From positions 930,001 through 994,000 of the forward strand of contig OZ244807.1 of assembly GCA_965220185.1 (NCBI GenBank): DNA of 64,000 nucleotides, read 5' to 3'. The notes beneath the pieces are model-generated. The model was not told the origin of the DNA, did not search any database, and saw nothing but the letters and a program-made list of their open reading frames with translations. Positions 15,812 through 24,002 of this stretch are shown here, one piece after another. A program made the position numbers and the translations under genes. Position 1 is the first letter of the stretch. The number at the start of each line of letters is the position of its first letter. The DNA comes from Azotimanducus sp965220185 (GTDB lineage Bacteria; Pseudomonadota; Gammaproteobacteria; Pseudomonadales; Azotimanducaceae).

Positions 15812-17503
15812 CTACATTCTTTCCAGTGTTTCAATGCCGAGCAGCCCGAGTCCCTGCTTGAGGGTTGCCGCCGTGCGCTCGCACAGGCAGAAGCGCACAG
15901 CTTGCGTGACGCCTTCACTCTTCAGTACAGGTGAGGACTCGTAGAACTTCATCAACAGAGCTGCGAGCTGCCAAAGATAGGTACACAGCCGATGCGGTTC
16001 GGCGGAAGTCGCGACGCTGTCGAGTGTCTCTGGGAAACGGGCAAGATGCAGTGCGAGGTCGCGTTCAGCGGATGCGAGCTGTGCCTCTGTGAAGTCGGCC
16101 TGTGTCTTTGGCGCTCTTTCAAGGATGCGCTTGGTTCTGGTGTAGGCGTAGAGCAGATACGGCGCAGTGTTGCCTTCAAAGGACAGCATGCGGTTCCAAT
16201 CGAACACATAGTCGCTCGTGCGGTGCTTTGAGAGGTCGGCGTATTTGATCGCGCCGACGGCGATGATGCGCGCGATTCCCCGGCGCTCGTCCAAGTCCAT
16301 ATCAGGGTTCTTCTCACTCACCAGGTCAAGCGCGCGCTGCTGCGCTTCGTCCAAGAGGCTCGCAAGCTTGACAGTCTTGCCGTCGCGCGTGCGGTAGGGG
16401 CTGCCGTCAGAGCCGAGCATGAGGCCGAAGGCATGGTGTTCGAGTGAAGTCTGTCCTGCGAGCCCAGCGCGTCTTCCAATCTCGAAGAGCAGTTCAAAAT
16501 GCAGGCTCTGGCGCGCATCAACGAAGTAGAGCACGCGATTCGCGCTGAGGCGCTGACATCGATGGCTGAGCGCAGCGAGGTCGGTGGTCGCATAGAGGTA
16601 GCCGCCGTCTGATTTCTCGACAATCAGCGGCAAGGGTTCGCCTTCCCTCGATTTCAGTCGCTCGGAGAACACACAGCGTGCGCCGTCTGACTCTTCGAGA
16701 AGTCCTGTATCCGCAAGTGTTTGAATGATGTGCGGCAGCTCGGCGGCGTATCCGCTTTCGGGCGCGAGGTGTTCACGGGTCAATGTCACGCCGAGGCGCT
16801 CATAGATCGCTTGGCAATGCGACAAGGATATGTCAATGAACTTCCGCCAAGCGGCTTCGGCTGTGGCTTCGCCCGATTGGAGGTCAACGACGCGGGCGCG
16901 CGCGGCTTCCGCGAATGCCGTGTCCTCATCGTAGCGCTTGGAAGCGTGGCTGTAGAAGGTTTCAAGGTCGGCAAGGCTGCTCGCGTCTGCTCCTTTGGAT
17001 TCGAACTCCACCAGCAGCTTGCCAAATTGCGTGCCCCAGTCGCCAACATGGTTCTGGCGAATGACCTTGTGACCAAGATATTCGAGCAGCCGTGCCATCG
17101 CATCGCCGATGATGGTGCTGCGCAGGTGGCCGACGTGCATTTCCTTGGCGAGATTCGGCGACGAATAGTCGATGACGATTGTTTGCTTATCCAAGTTCGG
17201 TGACTGAAGCGGCGCTCGCATCTGGTCAATAAGTACCGAATCCCGAAGTTTCAAATTGATGAATCCAGGGCCTGCGACTTCGGCGTGCTCGACCAGATCA
17301 TCAAGTTTGACAATGTCAAGCGTGGCCTCGCCAAGCTCGCGCGGATTGCGACGCGCAGTTCGCGCGGCTGCGAGCGCACCGTTGGCCTGGTAGTCGCCGT
17401 GCTCAGGGTTCTTCGCTTGCGCGACCATGGCGGGCACTTGATTTCCGCAGGCTGCGCTTAGCGCTTCGCTCAGCGCAGCGTCAAGTGTCTGGCGAAGATT
17501 CAT
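15812..17503 (-). CDS. argS: Arginyl-tRNA synthetase
   Basis: Class I synthetase of 563 residues that charges tRNA-Arg. The N-terminal Add-1 domain is followed by the HIGH motif as HVGHLRST in NLAKEMHVGHLRST. The C-terminal helical DALR domain ends in GLLGIETLERM. A weak KMSK site is usual in ArgS and is not obvious here. The start at 17503 (MNLRQTLDAA) matches the family N-terminus; it overlaps the upstream small membrane gene by 23 nt. It is convergent with the SDR gene. Confidence 0.96.
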   Translation of the reverse strand: MNLRQTLDAALSEALSAACGNQVPAMVAQAKNPEHGDYQANGALAAARTARRNPRELGEATLDIVKLDDLVEHAEVAGPGFINLKLRDSVLIDQMRAPLQSPNLDKQTIVIDYSSPNLAKEMHVGHLRSTIIGDAMARLLEYLGHKVIRQNHVGDWGTQFGKLLVEFESKGADASSLADLETFYSHASKRYDEDTAFAEAARARVVDLQSGEATAEAAWRKFIDISLSHCQAIYERLGVTLTREHLAPESGYAAELPHIIQTLADTGLLEESDGARCVFSERLKSREGEPLPLIVEKSDGGYLYATTDLAALSHRCQRLSANRVLYFVDARQSLHFELLFEIGRRAGLAGQTSLEHHAFGLMLGSDGSPYRTRDGKTVKLASLLDEAQQRALDLVSEKNPDMDLDERRGIARIIAVGAIKYADLSKHRTSDYVFDWNRMLSFEGNTAPYLLYAYTRTKRILERAPKTQADFTEAQLASAERDLALHLARFPETLDSVATSAEPHRLCTYLWQLAALLMKFYESSPVLKSEGVTQAVRFCLCERTAATLKQGLGLLGIETLERM

Positions 17504-17675
17504 CTTTCGATGCGCGTCGCCCGCGTGCGAGGCCGAGCAGATAGGTGACAAAAAGAACGATGGACGCGGTGACGAAGAGCGCAAAAGGATCGCCCCCAAA
17601 CACGCGCCCGTCGAGCTCCGTCACCAGATAGGCAAGGATCAGCGAAGTGCCGAGCGCCGCGAGTAGGGTGTACAT
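17481..17675 (-). CDS. Small membrane protein (64 aa) of unknown function
   Basis: Two hydrophobic helices (about residues 3-18 and 30-48) with a charged C-terminus (RGRRASKDESSPDT). The ATG at 17675 lies 7 nt after the cyclophilin stop and the gene overlaps argS by 23 nt, so it is probably part of a yciB-pdxJ-ppi-argS transcript. Function unknown. Confidence 0.6.
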   Translation of the reverse strand: MYTLLAALGTSLILAYLVTELDGRVFGGDPFALFVTASIVLFVTYLLGLARGRRASKDESSPDT

Positions 17676-17682
17676 GCCCGCG

Positions 17683-18228
17683 TTAATCGACACGCGCTGT
17701 GCCGATGATCTCAACGACGCGCCCTGGCTGCGTTGATTGCAATTCGGCGATCTTGTCGATGGTTTCCATGCCTTCGATCACGCGGCCAAACACGGTGTAC
17801 CCCGGCTGCGTCACACTGTGATTGAGGAAGTCGTTATCGACTAGGTTGACGTAGAACTGGCTTGTCGCCGAATCTGGGTCGGAGGTGCGCGCCATGGCGA
17901 TAGTGCCGCGATCATTGCCGAGGCCGTTATCGCCTTCGTACTTGATCGGCGCGTTGGCGGCGCGCTCCATGCCATCGAGGGTATGACCGCCGCCTTGCAC
18001 GACGAATCCGGGGATGACGCGATGAAACACGAGGCCGTCGTAGAAATTGGCATCCACATAGGCAAGAAAGTTGCTTGCGGTCACAGGCGCCGCGCCCGCA
18101 TCAATCTCGACCGCAAAGTTGCCAGCGCTCGTTTCGAACTCGACGGTCTGCGCCGCAGCGCTTGTCGTAGCAAGCCCAAGCGCACCTGCAAGGGCGAGAG
18201 AGAATTTGCCGAAGCCCGATGTTGTCAT
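17683..18228 (-). CDS. Secreted peptidyl-prolyl cis-trans isomerase (cyclophilin)
   Basis: 181 residues with an N-terminal signal peptide (MTTSGFGKFSLALAGALGLA, ending in AAAQ), so the enzyme should be periplasmic. The cyclophilin core is intact: FYDGLVFHRVIPGFVVQGG, MARTSDPDSATSQFYVNL and GYTVFGRVIEGMETID. It assists proline isomerisation during folding of exported proteins. The ATG at 18228 overlaps the pdxJ stop (ATGA), indicating translational coupling. Confidence 0.92.
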   Translation of the reverse strand: MTTSGFGKFSLALAGALGLATTSAAAQTVEFETSAGNFAVEIDAGAAPVTASNFLAYVDANFYDGLVFHRVIPGFVVQGGGHTLDGMERAANAPIKYEGDNGLGNDRGTIAMARTSDPDSATSQFYVNLVDNDFLNHSVTQPGYTVFGRVIEGMETIDKIAELQSTQPGRVVEIIGTARVD

Positions 18229-19019
18229 GTGATCTGCCTTATGCTGTTGAGAATCTGCAAATATCGTCTCACAGTTTCGGGCAGGCCGTATTGAAGCGCT
18301 TCCGCGGTTAGCGCATGGCCGATCGAAACTTCGAGCGGCGGATAGGCAGTGATGAGACATTCAAGATTCTCAAGGCTCAGATCGTGGCCAGCATTGACGC
18401 CAAGCCCGGCATCTTCCGCAGCTCTTGAGATGCGCTGATAGGCTTGCAGCGCACCTTCAAGGTCGCGTGCGCTTTTCTGATGCGCTGCCGCGAAAGGCCC
18501 AGTGTAGATTTCGATGCGATCAGCGCCCATGGCCGCCGCGTCTTCAATGACATGGTGCGCATCAACATCCATGAACAAGCTCACCCGAACGCCCAAGTCC
18601 CGGAGGCGCTTCACATGCTCGCTAATCTCATCCGACTGACGCGGCAGCTCCCAGCCGTGATCGGAAGTGAGCTGCTCGTCGCTATCCGGCACAAGCGTTG
18701 CTTGCGTCGGCCGGACTTGCCTGATGATCTCCATGAAGCCGGGATAGCCTTCTCGGTTGCTGTCAGCCTTCGGGTTGCCTTCGATGTTGAGCTCGCGGTC
18801 AGGATAGTCCTTGGCGATCAAATCTGCGAGCCGAAACACATCATCCGGTCGAATATGCCGCATATCCGGCCTCGGATGCGCGGTGATGCCAGCGGCGCCC
18901 GCCTCGAGCACAAGACGGGCGGCGAGTTCGATGTTCGGCGTATCGCCGTCTCGCGCGTTTCGCAGCAGGGCGACTTTATTCAGGTTGACGCTAAGGTTGA
19001 CACGGAGGTTCGTCGTCAA
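18225..19019 (-). CDS. pdxJ: Pyridoxine 5'-phosphate synthase
   Basis: Condenses 1-deoxyxylulose 5-phosphate with 3-amino-2-oxopropyl phosphate in de novo vitamin B6 synthesis. 264 residues. Diagnostic segments are VNLNKVALLRNARDG, GITAHPRPDMRHI, NIEGNP, VPD, and the C-terminal AGHDLSLENL with EVSIGHAL. The start is a TTG at 19019 overlapping the yciB stop as TTGA; the family N-terminus begins here. PdxA, which acts just before it, is encoded at 39208-40179. Confidence 0.95.
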   Translation of the reverse strand: MTTNLRVNLSVNLNKVALLRNARDGDTPNIELAARLVLEAGAAGITAHPRPDMRHIRPDDVFRLADLIAKDYPDRELNIEGNPKADSNREGYPGFMEIIRQVRPTQATLVPDSDEQLTSDHGWELPRQSDEISEHVKRLRDLGVRVSLFMDVDAHHVIEDAAAMGADRIEIYTGPFAAAHQKSARDLEGALQAYQRISRAAEDAGLGVNAGHDLSLENLECLITAYPPLEVSIGHALTAEALQYGLPETVRRYLQILNSIRQIT

Positions 19020-19582
19020 GACCCGCTCCCAGACGCGCTCGCGGCCTGCTCGTCCTTGATTGCACCGCGCCGATAGAGCCAGAAGACCGAAATAATCACG
19101 AGCAGCGGCACTACGCCGAAGCCGCTCGCGAGCTTCCACGCCACCCAGGTCGATTCAGCGAAGCGCATGGCGATGTAGATGTTGACCGCGCCGAGCACAA
19201 AGAATATTGAAGCCCACCACAGGTTCAGGGTACGCCAGATGTCGGCAGAGAGTTGAATATGACTGCCGAGCAGCTTTTCCATGAGGTTCTCGCGACCGAT
19301 GATTTGGCTCAAAGCGAGCGCGCCGCCCATCACCCACCACACGAGCGTGGGCTTGAACAGAATGAAGGCGTTTGCACGAAGCAGCAGGGTCAATCCGCCA
19401 AGCACGAGGACCGCTGCGAGCGAGAGCTTGAGCGTCTTGCTGACTTCTTCGCCGCGAAGCTTCTTCCAGGCGATGGTGAGAACAAACGCGACCATGAGCG
19501 CGGCTGTCGCGATATAGATGTCGGCGAGATAGTAGGCGACTCCGAATACAGCGAGCGGCAACAGGTCCTCAAATTGCTTCAC
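19016..19582 (-). CDS. yciB: Inner-membrane septation protein A (YciB/IspZ family)
   Basis: 188-residue integral membrane protein with at least five hydrophobic segments. The family signatures KQFEDLLPLAVFGVAYY at the N-terminus, FKPTLVWWVMGG and LNLWWASIFFVLGAVNIYIA are clear. YciB acts in envelope maintenance and elongation/septation. A GTG start at 19582 fits the conserved N-terminus. It is the first gene of the minus-strand cluster and is divergent from trpS. Confidence 0.9.
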   Translation of the reverse strand: MKQFEDLLPLAVFGVAYYLADIYIATAALMVAFVLTIAWKKLRGEEVSKTLKLSLAAVLVLGGLTLLLRANAFILFKPTLVWWVMGGALALSQIIGRENLMEKLLGSHIQLSADIWRTLNLWWASIFFVLGAVNIYIAMRFAESTWVAWKLASGFGVVPLLVIISVFWLYRRGAIKDEQAASASGSGS

Positions 19583-19742
19583 ATGCGGCTCCAGATTTGC
19601 CGAATTAGGAAGCGCACATGATAGCGAGCGCGGCGGCAAATCGCGAATGCTGAATTACCCACTATATGAAGTAGGGTATCGGCACCACAAACGCCATATA
19701 TGAGCATATAATGCGCCGAACAGGTCAGGAAGCAAAAGTCAA

Positions 19743-20969
19743 TTGAGTAGCGGCCTGAGCAGTGAGGAAGCCACGCGGCGCGTGGTGTCTGGAATGCGAC
19801 CGACCGGGCGCATGCATTTGGGGCATCTGCACGGATGCCTCTACAACTGGCGCGAACTGCAGCTTGAATATGAGTGCTACTTCTTTGTCGCCGACTGGCA
19901 CGCGCTGACCACGCACTACGAGCGCTCCGGCAACATTGGACGCGACACCTTCGACATGATTGTCGATTGGCTCGCCGTCGGCCTCAATCCTGCGCAATGC
20001 ACCCTCTTCGTGCAGTCGCGCGTGCCGGAACACGCCGAGCTCGCCCTGCTGCTCGGTATGGTGACGCCCGTGTCTTGGCTTGAGCGCGTGCCCACCTACA
20101 AGCAGCTGCGCGAAGAACTCACCGACTTCGAACTCGCCACGCATGGGTTCCTCGGCTATCCGGTGCTGCAAGCCGCCGACATCCTCATGTATCGGGGCGG
20201 CAAGGTGCCTGTCGGTCAAGATCAGGCTGCGCACGTTGAACTCACACGCCAGATCTGTCGCCGTTTCAATCACATCTATGGGCGCGAAGAGGACTTCGAG
20301 GCACACGCGCTCGCAGCGCTCAAGAAAATGGACCGGCGCGCCGCCAAGCGCTATCAAGATTTGATGAGCGACTATCAGGAGCGCGGCATTGCTGAATCCC
20401 TGCAGGATGCGCGTGCGCTGCTCATTGAGCAGGGAGGCCTTTCCGTTGGCGACCGCGAGCGTCTTGAAGGCTATATCGAGGGGACAGGGCGAATCATCCT
20501 GCCAGAGCCGCAGGTACTCTTGACAGAGTCCGCTTCGCTGCCCGGGCTTGATGGTCGCAAGATGTCCAAGTCCTACGGCAATACCATCCTGCTCGGCGAG
20601 GCCGAAGACGAGATTGAGCGCAAGGTGCGCACCATGAAGACCGATCCTGCGAGGTTGCGCCGCACCGATGCGGGCGACCCGGACAAGTGTCCGGTTTTTG
20701 ATTTGCATCGTGTCTATTCGGACGAGGCATGCCGCAGTTGGGCTGCCGAAGGCTGTCGAACGGCCTCCATTGGCTGCATTGATTGCAAGAAGCCACTGAT
20801 CGACAGCGTGCGCGAGGAGCAGGCGCCCATTCGCGAAGCGGCCGAATCCTATCGAGCCAATCCAGACTTCGTCGAATCAGTGCTGCGCGAAGGCTCGGAG
20901 CGCGCGCGCGAAGAAGCCAAGGACACGCTCGAAGATGTGCGTTCAGCCATCGGGCTTGTAAGTCGTTAA
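19743..20969 (+). CDS. trpS: Tryptophanyl-tRNA synthetase with four-cysteine insert
   Basis: Class I synthetase of 408 residues. It has PTGRMHLGHLHG (HIGH) and GRKMSKSYGN (KMSKS) in place. The C-terminal region contains C-x21-C-x6-C-x2-C (the last three cysteines in CRTASIGCIDC), very close to the [4Fe-4S] anticodon-binding motif described in Thermotoga TrpRS. The protein is longer than standard TrpRS (about 335), mainly in the middle region. The start is a TTG at 19743 with AGGAAG 10 nt upstream. It precedes scpA by 25 nt. Confidence 0.94.
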   Translation: MSSGLSSEEATRRVVSGMRPTGRMHLGHLHGCLYNWRELQLEYECYFFVADWHALTTHYERSGNIGRDTFDMIVDWLAVGLNPAQCTLFVQSRVPEHAELALLLGMVTPVSWLERVPTYKQLREELTDFELATHGFLGYPVLQAADILMYRGGKVPVGQDQAAHVELTRQICRRFNHIYGREEDFEAHALAALKKMDRRAAKRYQDLMSDYQERGIAESLQDARALLIEQGGLSVGDRERLEGYIEGTGRIILPEPQVLLTESASLPGLDGRKMSKSYGNTILLGEAEDEIERKVRTMKTDPARLRRTDAGDPDKCPVFDLHRVYSDEACRSWAAEGCRTASIGCIDCKKPLIDSVREEQAPIREAAESYRANPDFVESVLREGSERAREEAKDTLEDVRSAIGLVSR

Positions 20970-20994
20970 TGCGCTGACATCGGGAGTAGTGACC

Positions 20995-21789
20995 ATGGAC
21001 ACACAATTGAGCGAAACCACGAAAGCCCGTGTGCGCGGCGTGAGCTTGAGCGAGTTTCCCACTGATCTCTATGTGCCGCCAGAGGCGCTTAGAGTGTTCC
21101 TCGACTCTTTTGAAGGGCCGCTCGACCTGCTGCTCTATCTCATTCGCAAGCACGACTTCGACATCCTAGAGATCAGCGTGTCCAAGGTGACCGACCAGTA
21201 TCTTCAGTACATCAACCTGATGGATCATCTCGATATTTACCTGGCAGGTGAATACCTCGCCATGGCCGCGACGCTCGCTGCCATCAAGTCGCGCATGCTG
21301 TTGCCGTTGGTGGCAATCGATGATGATGAAGAAGACGACCCGCGCGCTGAGATTGTCAGGCGTTTGCGCGAGTTCGAGCGCATTAAGCGTGCCGCTGAAA
21401 CCCTTGATGAGATGCCGCGTTTGGAACGCGAGTTCTTTTTGGCGGTCGCGCAAAGCAATGCGCCCGAAAACCGCCCCTTGCCCGAGGTGGACATGCGTGC
21501 GCTCATGTCAGCCTTTTCTGATGTGCTGCTGCGCGCACGCTACCGCGAACACCATGAAATGACCGCGGAAGTCCTGTCGGTGAGCGAGCGCATGGCCGAC
21601 ATCTTGGCGCGGGTGGCAGCCGCCAAGCGCTTCGTGCCGTTCGTTGCGCTCTTTGAATTGCAGGAGGGGCGCTTGGGCGTTGTGGTGACTTTTCTGGCCG
21701 TCACGCAACTGCTGCAGTTGGGTCGGGTGAATGTGGTTCAGCGTGGCTCCTTCGCGCCTCTCTATGTCACCGCCGCAGGGCGCGAGTGA
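20995..21789 (+). CDS. scpA: Segregation and condensation protein A
   Basis: Kleisin subunit of the SMC-ScpAB condensin complex, 264 residues. It has the ScpA signature FEGPLDLLLYLIRKHDFDIL, DQYLQYI and EYLAMAATLAAIKSRMLLP, followed by an acidic linker (DDDEEDDP) and the C-terminal winged-helix part. An ATG at 20995 is preferred because GGGAG lies 9 nt upstream; GTG at 20989 is too close. It overlaps scpB by 4 nt. Confidence 0.95.
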   Translation: MDTQLSETTKARVRGVSLSEFPTDLYVPPEALRVFLDSFEGPLDLLLYLIRKHDFDILEISVSKVTDQYLQYINLMDHLDIYLAGEYLAMAATLAAIKSRMLLPLVAIDDDEEDDPRAEIVRRLREFERIKRAAETLDEMPRLEREFFLAVAQSNAPENRPLPEVDMRALMSAFSDVLLRARYREHHEMTAEVLSVSERMADILARVAAAKRFVPFVALFELQEGRLGVVVTFLAVTQLLQLGRVNVVQRGSFAPLYVTAAGRE

Positions 21790-22355
21790 GCAAATTAGCG
21801 CTTAGCAAAGTCGTCGAAGCCATGTTGATTGGCAGTGGCGAGGCTGTCAGCGTCGATCAGATGCGGCGTGCGATTGTGGATGTCGGGGAGGTCGAGGGCG
21901 GCGTCGCGAAGCTGAACGAGCGGATCGCACAGGTCATCGGCGAATTGCAAGACGCCTGCGACGGACGCCCCGTTGAACTCAAGGAAACAGCCGCTGGCTT
22001 TCGGTACGTCACGCGCACCGAGTACGCGCCCTTCATTTCAAGCTTGAAAGGCCAGAAGCCACCGACCTATTCGCGCGCGACCTTGGAGACGCTCGCTGTC
22101 ATCGCCTGGCGGCAACCAGTCACGCGCGGCGATATCGAGCAGATCCGCGGTGTTCGCCTCAGTAGCAGTATTTTGCGTGCGCTGCTCGACCGCGATTGGA
22201 TTCGCGTCTCTGGTCACAAGGAAACACCGGGTCGCCCAGCCCTCTACGCGACGACGCGCGCGTTCCTCGACAACTTTGGTTTGAAAAGCCTTGATGACCT
22301 GCCGGACACCGATGAACTGCTGACTGAGCGGGTGCAGGAGGCGCTGCTCAAGTAG
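21786..22355 (+). CDS. scpB: Segregation and condensation protein B
   Basis: Partner of ScpA, 189 residues with two winged-helix domains. Signatures are ATLETLAVIAWRQPVTRGDI, EQIRGV and GHKETPGRPALYATT. The GTG start overlaps the scpA stop (GTGA). In most Gammaproteobacteria rluB follows directly; here rluB is 3.6 kb away, with a mobile-element-rich insertion in between. Confidence 0.95.
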   Translation: MSKLALSKVVEAMLIGSGEAVSVDQMRRAIVDVGEVEGGVAKLNERIAQVIGELQDACDGRPVELKETAAGFRYVTRTEYAPFISSLKGQKPPTYSRATLETLAVIAWRQPVTRGDIEQIRGVRLSSSILRALLDRDWIRVSGHKETPGRPALYATTRAFLDNFGLKSLDDLPDTDELLTERVQEALLK

Positions 22356-22423
22356 CTGGTGCCCTTTGACAACAGGCGCGCCTCAAACGACACTGCCGGT
22401 ATCCGCAACAAGTGTGTGAAGAC

Positions 22424-23590
22424 ATGGCATTCGACCGAGAAACCGCACAGAAACTGAAGTTCAGAGAGCGCGATGTCGCGCCATTCTTCGCTGGGCGCAA
22501 ATCGGAAATCGCTGCTTTTGAAGAAGCGCTTGAAACTTCAAAAGAAAGTACACAGGCGATATTTCGCATCTATCAAGGGCCGCCGGGTTGTGGCAAGACA
22601 TCTCTGGCCGATTACTTATCGCGCACATCAAGCGATAGCCTTCTCTTCACACAGTTTTCAAAATCGGATGACTTTGACAAAGAGAGTTTGGCTGTGGCGA
22701 TTGAAGAAGCGCTGAGCGCCGACAATACGCCGTTCGCGCTTGCAAAGGATGTCACTGTCTTTGCGCTTTCTCTCTTCAGTAAGGACAAGGCAGCAGAAAT
22801 CGTCAAGGAACGGACTGTGAGAGATGTTCCGAAATCGAAACACATTGTCATTCATATCGATGAAGCCCATGCGATGAATGAGGCGTTCGACGACTTTATC
22901 GAAACACTGCACACCAAAGGCGTTGGCTGGCCATGCGTTGTGCTTTTGACAGGCCTCAACCACACCAAACGCCGAATCGTCAGCATCAAAGGCATGTCTC
23001 GCCTTGAAGAAGAAGGGGCGACCATGAATATGGGCGAACTGTCGCATGAAGAGTGCGTTGAATCCACAATGAACATGTTGGGGACAATCAGTGCAGAAGG
23101 GTGTCGCGAAGCGGCCGCACACCGGGTCGCGACGCTCTCGTTCGGCTGGCCACGGCATTTGAACCGTGCGCAAAAGGCATTGCGCGATGAATTGCTCTTG
23201 GAACAAGTGGACGGCAATCTCGACCGTGCTGATTTCGATCAGATCAAACGCAAATCAGATCAGAGCCGAACGCGGTATTACGACTCGCGACTCAACGACC
23301 CGCTTCTATCAAGGAACAAAGCGCTCAGTCTTCATATGCTCGATGCGTTGCGAGCACAAGGCACATGCCCCAATATCTTAGAACTAGGCGGCCTCTGTGC
23401 GCAGGCCATCGAGTCCTACCCCCAAGTCGGGCCTTTCACGATTGCCGCCAAAGAGGGATTGGATTTTGCCGAGGCGTTTATTGAAAAGGGTATCGTTGTT
23501 GAGGCCGAACAGGGGTTTGGAATCGCCATTCCATCAATGGGCGACTGGGCGCACGAGCGGTGCGTGCGCAAGCCCGAACTGCGTGATTGA
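22424..23590 (+). CDS. AAA ATPase of unknown function
   Basis: 388-residue AAA (Orc1/Cdc6-like, AAA_16-type) ATPase. Walker A is GPPGCGKTS at about residues 52-60 and Walker B is HIVIHIDEAH. A possible sensor region follows (CVVLLTGLNHTKRR), and the C-terminal 110 residues may be a winged helix. There is no membrane segment. It starts the island inserted between scpB and rluB and is followed by toxin-gene remnants, so a role in a mobile or defence module is plausible, but no specific system is recognised. A GTG at 22412 is an alternative start. Confidence 0.75.
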   Translation: MAFDRETAQKLKFRERDVAPFFAGRKSEIAAFEEALETSKESTQAIFRIYQGPPGCGKTSLADYLSRTSSDSLLFTQFSKSDDFDKESLAVAIEEALSADNTPFALAKDVTVFALSLFSKDKAAEIVKERTVRDVPKSKHIVIHIDEAHAMNEAFDDFIETLHTKGVGWPCVVLLTGLNHTKRRIVSIKGMSRLEEEGATMNMGELSHEECVESTMNMLGTISAEGCREAAAHRVATLSFGWPRHLNRAQKALRDELLLEQVDGNLDRADFDQIKRKSDQSRTRYYDSRLNDPLLSRNKALSLHMLDALRAQGTCPNILELGGLCAQAIESYPQVGPFTIAAKEGLDFAEAFIEKGIVVEAEQGFGIAIPSMGDWAHERCVRKPELRD

Positions 23591-23603
23591 AACGCCTGAT
23601 GCA

Positions 23604-23780
23604 ATGCAGCGCTCGGAGCGCGGGCGACCAGATGCCGACTACGCTCGGACGAGGGATATTGTTCGCCAAGACACCTACGGGAGTTGCCTTTCAAGCCTTA
23701 TGGATGCGTACCAATCAGGATTGGTCAGTGAAGCCGATATACGGAGCTACCTTCGAATGTCTCCAGAAGAGCTAGCATGA
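23604..23780 (+). pseudogene. Short frame resembling the C-terminus of an ImmA/DUF955 peptidase
   Basis: 58 codons ending LMDAYQSGLVSEADIRSYLR then MSPEELA. The pattern of a helix, then G-L-V-S-E/R, then a short HTH-like end resembles the C-terminus of ImmA/IrrE-type proteins, which often precede a PIN-domain toxin. The zinc-binding part is missing, so this is likely a remnant. It could instead be a small intact protein co-transcribed with the AAA ATPase 14 nt upstream. Confidence 0.4.
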
Positions 23781-23781
23781 A

Positions 23782-23865
23782 GTGGACTTGCCTGCGGGAG
23801 ACTTCTGGGTTGTAGACACTTCGTCACTCATCAATGTCAAGGAATTGATCAAACACGAACATTGA
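23782..23865 (+). pseudogene. N-terminal remnant of a PIN-domain toxin
   Basis: 28 codons from a GTG: VDLPAGDFWVVDTSSLINVK, then ELIKHEH and a stop. W-V-V-D-T-S-S-L-I is the first strand and first catalytic aspartate of a PIN ribonuclease. The rest of the domain is absent; the sequence is lost before the IS4 element at 24003. It overlaps the end of the ImmA-like frame, as expected for an antitoxin-toxin pair. Confidence 0.5.
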
Positions 23866-24002
23866 GTAAAATTCAATAACTTTGGGAAGCATATACAAGC
23901 CGGTTCGACTTCCAGCTGGTGGATGGCCCGCGTGTACTTGACGGTTAAGTGTAGGTTGCTATGCATGTCCTCAAACAATCTATAATCCGACCCAGTGGTG
24001 TA

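Noticed and set aside
18225..19139. PdxJ with a 40-residue N-terminal extension
   Set aside because: The extra residues lie inside yciB and resemble no PdxJ. The TTG at 19019 matches the family N-terminus and overlaps the yciB stop.
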